A stretch of 6,274 nucleotides of DNA, from NCBI GenBank assembly GCA_023300255.1, contig JALZWC010000445.1, positions 1 through 6,274 of the forward strand, read 5' to 3'. This stretch comes from Saprospiraceae bacterium. GTDB taxonomy: Bacteria; Bacteroidota; Bacteroidia; Chitinophagales; Saprospiraceae. A program made the translations under genes and the position numbers. Shown here in pieces: positions 1 to 5,223 of the stretch (its first letter is position 1; every line of letters starts with the position of its first letter). The notes beneath the pieces are model-generated. The model was not told the DNA's origin and ran no database searches. It saw only the letters and a program-made list of their open reading frames with translations.

Positions 1-13
1 TTTTTTAGCATTC

Positions 14-68
14 CTTAGAAGAAAAAATGTCTAGCTTTAAACGACCAATTTATTCTTACACTTTGCCT
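14..68 (+). repeat. 55-bp dispersed repeat, left copy
   Basis: This stretch matches the reverse complement of 6178-6232 at 49 of 55 positions, so the window is bracketed by an inverted pair. An ATG at 28-30 opens a short frame (MSSFKRPIYSYTLP...) and the other copy opens the same frame (MTSLKRPIYSHSLP...), both after an A-rich run. The similarity stops just after the shared Leu-Pro codons. All four differences inside the 14 shared codons change the amino acid (S/T, F/L, Y/H, T/S), which argues against strong protein-level selection. It is either a non-coding intergenic repeat or the start of a decayed small gene family. Confidence 0.75.
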
Positions 69-119
69 TATCTGAATGTCTTTGTCCAATTTCTAAAGGG
101 TCATTCTCTCATCCCTACC

Positions 120-262
120 CATACTACTATACATGTGAACTAGAACAGAGAGCAGAGAATAGAGAGTAGAGACAGATTTCGTTTACAAAATAACGAAATT
201 TGGTCATTTTTTATGCGAAATTTATCTCTATTCTCTGCTCTTTTCTTATGTATAGTAGTATG
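120..262. mobile_element. MITE-like element: 15-bp perfect TIRs, 9-bp target duplication
   Basis: The ends are a perfect 15-bp inverted repeat: CATACTACTATACAT at 120-134 and its reverse complement at 248-262. Directly outside each end lies the same 9-mer, ATCCCTACC (111-119 and 263-271), exactly as expected for a target-site duplication. Inside, a second perfect 17-bp inverted repeat (149-165 with 225-241, AGAGCAGAGAATAGAGA) and a small inner hairpin (176-183 with 192-199) let the whole 143 bp fold into one long hairpin. It has no coding capacity, so it would be non-autonomous. A 9-bp duplication fits several transposase families and I cannot name the partner. The insertion falls inside the short frame that starts at 28. 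Confidence 0.8.
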
Positions 263-271
263 ATCCCTACC

Positions 272-549
272 TTTGAAGCCATTTAGTTATTGTGGCAATG
301 TCAACCTAGATAAACTTGTCCTTTTTACTATTATTAATAGATTTTTGCATTAGTTTTTTATATACTTTAAAGAAATTAACAAATGAGTAAAATGTAATTA
401 CAGATTACAATATACTTCGTTTTTTTTCCAAAAAAGAGAATACATTATTAAACTAAAACCCTCTTAGGAAGGTATCTTAACTAAGACACAAACAATAGCA
501 AAACTACCTTGAAGTATTCTTTCATCATCATTAATTTTATACTAATTAC
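272..549. other. AT-rich intergenic region upstream of kbp
   Basis: I see no ORF with a convincing start or composition here and no strong hairpin. It presumably holds the promoter and leader of the BON-LysM gene at 550. The best promoter candidate is listed separately, and the bases just before the ATG at 550 (tactaattac) contain no SD site. Confidence 0.5.
315..347 (+). promoter_or_regulatory. weak candidate promoter for kbp
   Basis: CTTG at 315-318 is followed after 21 nt by GATTTTTG at 340-347, one mismatch from the Bacteroidota -7 box TAnnTTTG. It would give a leader of about 195 nt before the ATG at 550. In such AT-rich DNA this could be chance. Confidence 0.3.
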
Positions 550-1017
550 ATGGGTTTATTTTCATTTATTAAGAACGCAGGTTCTAAAATATTACCATCC
601 TTCCTTACTAAAGAAGAAGTAAAAAAAGAAGAGGCAGTAGTTCTTAGCCGTGCAGAAGCGCTAAAACTTGAAATCAACAAGCTGGGTTTACCAGTTGATG
701 ATCTAGCAATTGATCTCGGACAACAAGTTATAGTTACGGGGAATACGGCTACTAATGCAGACAGAGAGAAAGTAATATTAGCATTGGGTAATGTATCAGG
801 AATTTCTTCTGTAGACGATCGATTAGCAGTGGCTAATCCTGAGCCAGAGGCAGTTTTCTATACAGTACAAGGTGGGGATTCTTTATCTAAAATTGCAAAA
901 AGTCAATATGGTAATGCTATGGCTTATAACGATATTTTCGAAGCAAATAAGCCAATGCTTTCTCATCCAGATAAAATCTATCCAGGACAAGTATTACGTA
1001 TACCTCCTATGTCTTAA
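550..1017 (+). CDS. kbp: BON-LysM protein, Kbp (YgaU) family
   Basis: This 155-residue protein resembles Escherichia coli Kbp/YgaU (149 residues) along its whole length. It opens with MGLFSFIKNAG, close to the E. coli MGLFNFVKDAG. A BON domain follows at about residues 33-95, including the family-typical GNVSGISSVDD at 80-90. A LysM domain spans about 103-152 (FYTVQGGDSLSKIAK... and IFEANKPMLSHPDKIYPG at 129-146). In E. coli the protein binds K+ and changes shape on binding, and it is linked to growth under salt stress; the same role here is inferred. There is no signal peptide, as in E. coli. Residues about 20-30 form a Lys/Glu-rich linker. The ATG is chosen because the conserved N-terminus starts there; no SD precedes it. 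The gene stands alone and converges on pyrC. Confidence 0.93.
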   Translation: MGLFSFIKNAGSKILPSFLTKEEVKKEEAVVLSRAEALKLEINKLGLPVDDLAIDLGQQVIVTGNTATNADREKVILALGNVSGISSVDDRLAVANPEPEAVFYTVQGGDSLSKIAKSQYGNAMAYNDIFEANKPMLSHPDKIYPGQVLRIPPMS

Positions 1018-1045
1018 GACATATTAGGCATATCAAACTAATATC

Positions 1046-1076
1046 AAAGGCTTGGTTGCTACACAACCAAGCCTTT
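1046..1076. terminator. bidirectional terminator between kbp and pyrC
   Basis: A perfect 13-bp stem (AAAGGCTTGGTTG at 1046-1058, its complement at 1064-1076) closes a 5-nt loop. It lies 28 bp past the kbp stop and 5 bp past the pyrC stop, so it can serve both convergent genes. The terminal A/T pairs supply short U-runs in each direction; neither tract is long. Confidence 0.85.
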
Positions 1077-1081
1077 AATTC

Positions 1082-2416
1082 CTAACGTTCAAATAATAAC
1101 CGCTCCCCTTTCTTCTCTTCAAAAAACACCCCATCTTGATAGGCTAAATGTCCACTTACTATCGTACTCAATATCTTTCCTCTAAAGAATTTGTTTTCAA
1201 AAGGAGACCAACCACATTTATAATGGATGTTCTTTTTGGTAACCTTCCATTTCTTGTTAACATCTACAATCGCCAAATCTGCCCAATACCCTTCTCTAGC
1301 AAAACCACGTTCTGCTACTTGGAAGCAAATTGCTGGTGCATGGCACATTTTCTCAACTATTCGCTCCAAACTAATTTTTCCTTTATGGTAAAATTTCAAC
1401 ATTACAGGAAGTGTATGTTGTATTAATGGTACACCAGAAGGTGCTTTAAAGTAGGTACCTTGTTTTTCTTCCCAAGTATGCGGCGCATGATCTGTAGCTA
1501 TAATATCTAAGCGGTCATCTAATAGCGCTTTGAATAAAGCTCGCTTATGTTTAGATTCCTTTACAGCCGGATTACATTTAATCTGTGTTTGGAGCGTATC
1601 ATATTGTCGGCTATCAAAATGTAGATGATGCACACATACTTCCGAAGTGATCCGTTTCTCTGCTAATGGAATATCATTGCTAAAGAGCGCTAGCTCTTCC
1701 TTAGTGGAAATATGAAGAATGTGTAATCTAGTATTATGCTTTTTCGCTAGTTCTATAGCTAAAGAAGAAGATTTGTAACAGCCTTCCACATTTCGGATCA
1801 ATGGATGATACTTAATAGGCACCGCTTCCCCGTATTTTTCTCGATACACTTCCATATTTCCTCTGATTGTCGCTTCATCTTCACAATGGGTAGCTATTAA
1901 CAGTGGAACCTTAGAGAATAAGTTATCTAAAGTAGTTCTATTATCTACCAACATGTTGCCAGTACTAGAACCCATGAATATTTTGACACCACAGACCTCT
2001 CGTTCATCTGTTTTAAGCACTTCCTCTATATTATCATTAGATGCCCCCATAAAGAACGAGTAATTAGCTAAAGATTTTTTTCTAGCAATCTCATACTTGT
2101 CTGCTAGAAGCTCTTGAGTAAGCGCAGCAGGTCTCGTATTTGGCATTTCCATAAAAGAGGTTACCCCTCCAGCTACGGCTGCTCTAGGCTCTGTATATAG
2201 ATCTGACTTATGAGTAAGTCCTGGTTCTCTAAAATGAACCTGATCATCTATAATGCCTGGCATGCAAAAATTACCGTTACCTGCGATTTCTTTATCCGCA
2301 GATTGATTAATAGTAGCCGCAATTTTCTCAATACGACCATTCTTTATGAAGATATCACAAGGTTTAATCGTTCCTTCATTTACAAGCTGTACTTCTTTTA
2401 TTAGTATAGATGACAT
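1082..2416 (-). CDS. pyrC: dihydroorotase (pyrimidine biosynthesis)
   Basis: This cytoplasmic enzyme cyclises N-carbamoyl-L-aspartate to dihydroorotate in de novo pyrimidine synthesis. Its 444 residues fit the class I (long) amidohydrolase type. Visible active-site elements are IIDDQVHFREPG at 55-66 (H61, R63), the carboxylated-lysine candidate K145 in GVKIFMGSSTGNM, H177 in ATHCED, H235 in HILHIST, and D309 with H313 in ATDHAPH. The usual HxH metal pair reads QxH here: Q59 replaces the first histidine. I recall this Gln from other Bacteroidota dihydroorotases, so it is probably a clade trait and not a defect. The ATG at 2416 fits the family N-terminus. No SD is seen. A weak promoter match (AAAATTTG box, complement at 2454-2461) lies upstream. 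No other pyr gene is in the window. Allantoinase or hydantoinase is less likely given the motif set. Confidence 0.96.
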   Translation of the reverse strand: MSSILIKEVQLVNEGTIKPCDIFIKNGRIEKIAATINQSADKEIAGNGNFCMPGIIDDQVHFREPGLTHKSDLYTEPRAAVAGGVTSFMEMPNTRPAALTQELLADKYEIARKKSLANYSFFMGASNDNIEEVLKTDEREVCGVKIFMGSSTGNMLVDNRTTLDNLFSKVPLLIATHCEDEATIRGNMEVYREKYGEAVPIKYHPLIRNVEGCYKSSSLAIELAKKHNTRLHILHISTKEELALFSNDIPLAEKRITSEVCVHHLHFDSRQYDTLQTQIKCNPAVKESKHKRALFKALLDDRLDIIATDHAPHTWEEKQGTYFKAPSGVPLIQHTLPVMLKFYHKGKISLERIVEKMCHAPAICFQVAERGFAREGYWADLAIVDVNKKWKVTKKNIHYKCGWSPFENKFFRGKILSTIVSGHLAYQDGVFFEEKKGERLLFER

Positions 2417-2523
2417 TGTACTAAAATTTCGTGTTTTAAATAGATCTTAAGACCAAATTTTACGCCACTAAAATACGGGAAATCTACTGAGAAAAATTTT
2501 TTTAATTTATTTACGATGGGCCC

Positions 2524-2553
2524 TTGTTTTTTTCTAAAATACCCTTACTTTTG
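2524..2553 (+). promoter_or_regulatory. Bacteroidota-type promoter of the SRP RNA gene
   Basis: TTG at 2524-2526 and a perfect -7 box TACTTTTG (TAnnTTTG) at 2546-2553 are separated by 19 nt, the expected spacing. Transcription would start a few bases downstream, where the SRP RNA begins. Confidence 0.8.
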
Positions 2554-2554
2554 C

Positions 2555-2646
2555 GGCTGGTGGAGCTTTTCGACTCGCTCCTTCTAAATCCCCCAGGCAG
2601 GAAACTGAGCAAGGGTAGGAAGTTGAGCAGTGCGATTAGTTCTGCC
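2555..2646 (+). ncRNA. ffs: bacterial small SRP RNA (4.5S RNA)
   Basis: This is the RNA of the signal recognition particle, which binds Ffh and directs nascent membrane proteins to FtsY and the Sec translocon. The diagnostic Ffh-binding hairpin is present: the symmetric loop CAGG (2594-2597) opposite AGCA (2608-2611), a 3-bp stem CAG/CTG and a GAAA tetraloop (2601-2604). Below it a C-run (2590-2593) faces AAGGG (2611-2615). The outer arms GGCTGGT and ATTAGTTCTGCC can pair to close the rod. There is no Alu domain, so it is the short form. A perfect promoter ends at the 5' boundary and a T-run (2647-2653) follows the 3' arm. End positions are estimates to within a few bases. Confidence 0.93.
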
Positions 2647-2677
2647 TTTTTTTATTTTTAAAAGGTAGTTAACTTTA

Positions 2678-2729
2678 ACACCAATAAAAAAGCCTAAGGA
2701 ATACTCCTTAGGCTTTTTTTGTTGGGTGT
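2678..2729. terminator. long hairpin terminator after the SRP RNA gene
   Basis: GCCTAAGGA (2692-2700) and TCCTTAGGC (2705-2713) form a perfect 9-bp stem with a 4-nt loop. It is flanked by A6 (2686-2691) and T7 (2714-2720), making it a strong intrinsic terminator in both directions. The pairing continues outward: ACACC-AA at 2678-2684 complements TT-GGTGT at 2722-2729 with one bulged G. It probably backs up the T-run directly after the SRP RNA. Confidence 0.85.
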
Positions 2730-2764
2730 CCTTATGAAGATCAACAGTTAATACGATAAATCAA

Positions 2765-2800
2765 AAAATCCCTTATAACCATCAGGTTACAAGGGATTTT
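2765..2800. terminator. terminator hairpin, likely serving the small minus-strand unit
   Basis: A 10-bp stem (AAAATCCCTT at 2765-2774 with its complement at 2791-2800), one A/C mismatch and five further pairs (TAACC/GGTTA) close a 4-nt ATCA loop. On the minus strand the stem runs into a T-run and stands 19 bp past the stop at 2820. On the plus strand a T8 run follows at 2808-2815, so it may work both ways. Confidence 0.82.
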
Positions 2801-2819
2801 CGTTAAGTTTTTTTTCTTA

Positions 2820-2885
2820 CTAAAGAAATAAACTTATGCAAGTAGAAGCGTTATGACTTAAACCGCATGTATTAAGACTTCCCAT
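2820..2885 (-). other. shifted-frame Ser/Thr/Cys-rich tail (possible RiPP core)
   Basis: An ATG at 2885 opens a 21-codon frame whose product includes SLNTCGLSHNASTCISLF and ends with TAG at 2820-2822, 19 bp before the terminator stem. It overlaps the 3' end of the ORF at 2872-2952 in another frame and has no SD of its own. Removing one A from the A6 run (T-run 2885-2890 on the plus strand) would fuse the two into a 43-residue peptide: a Lys/Ser/Asn-rich leader followed by a tail with Thr-Cys and Ser-Thr-Cys, the residues used to make lanthionine rings. This may be a real frameshift (pseudogene), programmed slippage, an assembly error or chance. A frame this short is not strong evidence by itself. 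Confidence 0.35.
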
Positions 2886-2952
2886 TTTTTAGGGATGAAT
2901 TGTTTGATTTGCTATTTATAAGAAATGTAACTTTTGACGTTGTTAATTTCAT
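2872..2952 (-). CDS. 26-residue small ORF with strong SD; lanthipeptide-leader-like
   Basis: The ORF starts with ATG at 2952, preceded by AGGAGG and a 4-nt spacer, and stops with TAA at 2872-2874. Such an SD is striking here because none of the larger genes in the window has one. The peptide begins MKLTTSKVTFLINSKSNNSS and is rich in Ser, Asn and Lys, with no Cys and no membrane segment. Its start (K2, L3, K7, T9, F10) loosely resembles the leader pattern of Bacteroidota class I lanthipeptides (KL-x-L-x-K-x-TI-x-x-L); that is a family impression, not a match I could test. A promoter (3029-3059), a GC-rich leader and a terminator (2765-2800) frame it as an independent unit. It could equally be a regulatory leader peptide. 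Function is unknown. Confidence 0.55.
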   Translation of the reverse strand: MKLTTSKVTFLINSKSNNSSLKNGKS

Positions 2953-2978
2953 AATACCTCCTTTTTTTTAGTTAATGG

Positions 2979-3022
2979 AATCCCCGTCGCGCACTGTGGG
3001 CATCGGGCTTGTGCAACTTACA
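2979..3022 (-). other. GC-rich, foldable 5' leader of the small unit
   Basis: This is an abrupt GC-rich patch between AT-rich flanks, between the predicted start of transcription (about 3022) and the SD. On the minus strand CCCGATGC and GCGACGGG can pair (CCCG/CGGG, A-A mismatch, T-G wobble, GC/GC) around a 9-nt loop, and GCAC/GTGC offers an alternative stem. It may be a structured leader or a control element. It matches no riboswitch class I know. Confidence 0.4.
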
Positions 3023-3028
3023 CTAAGC

Positions 3029-3059
3029 TAAAGATAATGGAATTAATTATAAAATCAAA
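3029..3059 (-). promoter_or_regulatory. Bacteroidota-type promoter of the small minus-strand unit
   Basis: Read on the minus strand, TTTG (3059-3056) is followed after 19 nt by TATCTTTA (3036-3029), one mismatch from TAnnTTTG. The start would lie near 3022, giving a leader of about 70 nt before the ATG at 2952. The remaining stretch up to the next gene end (3060-3168) holds nothing I can identify. Confidence 0.65.
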
Positions 3060-3168
3060 TTTTTAATAACTGTACTTAAAAAAATATTAGAGCAACTTTC
3101 TGATTTAAACGGCTTATGAGCAGTTCACTTGATTGTCCACTGGCCATTCATCCTCCGGATTCGTTCAT

Positions 3169-4599
3169 TCAACCCTGAATACCTAATGCTGCCATTGTTT
3201 CCAAATCAAGATTACCATGTGGCAAATTATTTTCTTCTTGAAATTGTATTAAAGCAGCCCTAGTTTTAGGCCCCATAATGTTATCTATAGGTCCTGGATC
3301 AAAACCTCTAGTATTTAAAGCTTTCTGTATCTGCTCTACAGCATTACTGATTTTTCCTGGACAAAGGACTTCTTTCCATTCACTAAATCCCCCTTTCTCT
3401 TTAATCGTTCGCTTAGTAATCGTTCTATACTCTGCTGGAACGACAAGACTTCTTTTACAGGCATAAGATTCTTTATCGTAGTCAAATCCAGTTGGACATC
3501 CTGCTGTTGACCAATTAGCATATATCTCAGGTGACTCAATATTAATAGTAGTTGTCGATGCTGTAACTGTTTGGATGATTCCATCTTCACTCCACTCAAA
3601 ACCATCCAATAGCTCTAGTCCTTTTCTTGCCTTAATTTCTATTGTTTGATACTCCGCTGGTGCAGTAATCTCCTCAAAACCTGCTGCTTTCTTCAAAACC
3701 TGCTTTGTAATAGTCTTATACTCTGCAGGTACCATCACTTCTTCTACTATTGCAGGCGTTACTAGTCGTTGTTTTTTTATAGTTATATACTCGGCTGGGA
3801 TGGCCTCTTCTACAAAAGTAGGCGTTGGTGCTGCTCTACCATACGTAGCAGGTATTGGTGTTATCCTGATACAATCCTTAGGTGTATCGAAACCACTACC
3901 AACACTACTTACTAAATATCCTTCAGGACAAGCTTTTGGAGTTCTCACCAAAACAGTCTGGTATTCCGCAGGTACCTTTATTAAAGTCATCTGCATACAA
4001 TCTTTAGGATCTATAGACAAACAACTCTTTGCGTTATCTTTATAAACCCACTTATCTGTTGCTGGACGAACTAGTGTTCTTTCCTCTTTTTCCTCATATG
4101 CTAAAGGTACTCGGTCAATACTAAAAGAGGCAGGAGTGATCACATACGGTAATAAGGCCCCTATAACAGAAAGCTCTCCTCCCTTCCCTATTCCATTGGT
4201 TTTGAGTATGAACCTCTTTGATGCTGGTTTTATTTCAATTTGCTCTGAGTAAGTTTCATATACCGCAGGAACAACACGAAGTTCTTTTCGTTCTGGCGCT
4301 ATCAATACTTGTTCAGATATAGTTTCATATAGTGGAGGGGTCGGCACTTTTTTTATAGATGCCTTACTAATTAATACCTTCCTTTTAATAGTAGTGTATT
4401 CAGGAACGCTTACTTCTGTAAGTACTTGGAGGTCTTTGACCATGATACGCTCTTCTGTTATTTCGTATTCATCTTGAATATAACATTGGGCATAGCAAGT
4501 GCCTGCACTTCCACTTAAAGAGCTGGTTTCTGGTTGCGCTATAAGTGGTAGGCTAAAGACTACACTAAATAGCAGCACTAAGGGGTTTTGTTTTTTCAT
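3169..4599 (-). CDS. secreted PAEY-repeat protein with peptidoglycan-binding domain
   Basis: The 476-residue protein starts with a Sec signal peptide (KK, then LVLLFSVVFSLPLIA; cleavage probably near A21-Q22), so it acts in the periplasm or at the surface. The body carries about ten imperfect repeats built on P-A-x-Y-x-T plus a basic or acidic beta-strand-like segment, starting near 65, 88, 110, 164, 209, 249, 267, 290, 313 and 387 (for example VPAEYKTITKQVL at 290-302). Nine cysteines (35, 39, 193, 201, 224, 243, 368, 381, 413) may form disulfides. The C-terminus, about 413-474, is a PG_binding_1 domain (IQKALNTRGFDPGPIDNIMG at 424-443, then TRAALIQFQ), expected to anchor it to peptidoglycan. 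Similar repeats occur in Bacteroidota surface and OmpA-like proteins; their function is not established. No SD. A promoter at 4788-4819 gives a long leader. No enzyme domain is visible. Confidence 0.9.
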   Translation of the reverse strand: MKKQNPLVLLFSVVFSLPLIAQPETSSLSGSAGTCYAQCYIQDEYEITEERIMVKDLQVLTEVSVPEYTTIKRKVLISKASIKKVPTPPLYETISEQVLIAPERKELRVVPAVYETYSEQIEIKPASKRFILKTNGIGKGGELSVIGALLPYVITPASFSIDRVPLAYEEKEERTLVRPATDKWVYKDNAKSCLSIDPKDCMQMTLIKVPAEYQTVLVRTPKACPEGYLVSSVGSGFDTPKDCIRITPIPATYGRAAPTPTFVEEAIPAEYITIKKQRLVTPAIVEEVMVPAEYKTITKQVLKKAAGFEEITAPAEYQTIEIKARKGLELLDGFEWSEDGIIQTVTASTTTINIESPEIYANWSTAGCPTGFDYDKESYACKRSLVVPAEYRTITKRTIKEKGGFSEWKEVLCPGKISNAVEQIQKALNTRGFDPGPIDNIMGPKTRAALIQFQEENNLPHGNLDLETMAALGIQG

Positions 4600-4675
4600 A
4601 CTACGTGTGAAACTTGTTAATAAACTTGTTAGTCCAATAATAAACTAGCTATTGTGTGTAGTTCAAACTCGTAGT

Positions 4676-4703
4676 GTAGAAAAGTAGTTGTAGAAAAGTA
4701 GTT
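4676..4703. repeat. two tandem 14-bp repeats in the 5' leader
   Basis: GTAGAAAAGTAGTT occurs twice in perfect tandem (4676-4689 and 4690-4703). Closer to the gene a 9-mer, AACTTGTTA, occurs twice 12 bp apart (4611-4619, 4623-4631). Both pairs lie between the predicted promoter and the ATG at 4599. They may be protein-binding sites or simple slippage products. Confidence 0.6.
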
Positions 4704-4787
4704 GTGTGAGTTATTTGTATTTAAAAGAGTAGATATGGCGCCTTAATCTTCAAGCATATTTAGGTAGGCAATTGTCCCGTTCATATT

Positions 4788-4819
4788 CAAATCTATAACA
4801 ATCTAATCATAAATACAAA
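4788..4819 (-). promoter_or_regulatory. Bacteroidota-type promoter of the PAEY-repeat gene
   Basis: On the minus strand TTTG (4819-4816), a 20-nt spacer and a perfect TAnnTTTG box, TAGATTTG (4795-4788), are in order. Transcription would start near 4781, giving a leader of about 180 nt before the ATG at 4599. That leader contains a trivial four-codon ATG frame (ATGCTTGAAGATTAA) and the tandem repeats. Confidence 0.7.
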
Positions 4820-5065
4820 TTAATAGCATCGTAACTAGTTGATTATTAATTAATTATAATTAATGATTTTTAAAAGAAGCTGATAGACAGGTCTTTTTAA
4901 ATAATAGATATTTTGAATGAATGAAATTAATATTTCTTAAAAAGGTAATAGTTGCTTTTTTAGTCTGTAGGGAATTGTAAAATTATTTCATCCTAGAAGG
5001 GGAAAGTAGACTAACAATATAACTTATGCGGACATGACGGTGGAGAAGAGAGGGTAACTACTATT
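4820..5065. other. AT-rich intergenic stretch, mostly featureless
   Basis: It holds a perfect 16-bp palindrome, ATTAATTATAATTAAT, at 4849-4864. It is made only of A and T and could be chance or a binding site. I find no gene-like ORF and no strong hairpin in the rest. Confidence 0.4.
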
Positions 5066-5152
5066 ATGACATTCAATCTAGAAACTAAATTAGGAGAGGG
5101 TGATTTAGAAGATTTATTGATAGAATCCCATTTGACAAGCTTTGAATTATAA
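5066..5152 (+). CDS. possible 28-codon ORF, doubtful
   Basis: ATG at 5066 opens a frame ending with TAA at 5150-5152. Its product starts MTFNLETKLGEGDLEDLL and is acidic with a possible short helix. A purine-rich GAGAGGG lies about 11 bases upstream, which is a weak and distant SD. The frame stays open upstream to 5015 without another start. It is on the strand opposite both neighbours and has no recognisable promoter. It may be a real small protein, a gene remnant or chance. Confidence 0.25.
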   Translation: MTFNLETKLGEGDLEDLLIESHLTSFEL

Positions 5153-5164
5153 CAAAACAAGTAA

Positions 5165-5203
5165 ACATTGAGGCGCAGCGTTCTATTCACTGCACCTCAG
5201 TGT
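5165..5203 (-). terminator. terminator of the lipoprotein gene
   Basis: A 14-position stem (5165-5178 with 5190-5203) has one wobble and one mismatch around an 11-nt loop. On the minus strand it is followed by a T-rich tract (TTTACTTGTTTTG). It begins 20 bp past the stop of the lipoprotein gene. Confidence 0.75.
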
Positions 5204-5223
5204 TAGATTCAAAACCAAAGGCT

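Noticed and set aside
120..262. CRISPR-like or terminator reading of the inverted repeats
   Set aside because: There is no repeated spacer unit, and the abutting 9-bp direct repeats fit a transposition product much better.
1148..1426. 92-codon plus-strand ORF
   Set aside because: It lies fully inside pyrC on the opposite strand; pyrC is unmistakable.
2210..2404. 64-codon plus-strand ORF
   Set aside because: Antisense shadow of the pyrC 5' part, with no independent signals.
2979..3022. tRNA or known riboswitch in the GC-rich patch
   Set aside because: No cloverleaf arms or T-loop GTTCGA-type motif can be drawn, and no riboswitch core is recognisable.
3130..3168. Terminator directly after the PAEY gene
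   Set aside because: Only short palindromes (TCCGGA, TGGCCA) and no good stem with a T-run; not enough to call.
3336..3605. 89-codon minus-strand ORF
   Set aside because: Another frame within the PAEY-repeat gene; biased composition from that gene's repeats.
3800..4045. 81-codon plus-strand ORF
   Set aside because: Antisense shadow of the PAEY-repeat gene; its apparent hydrophobic stretches mirror the repeat codons.
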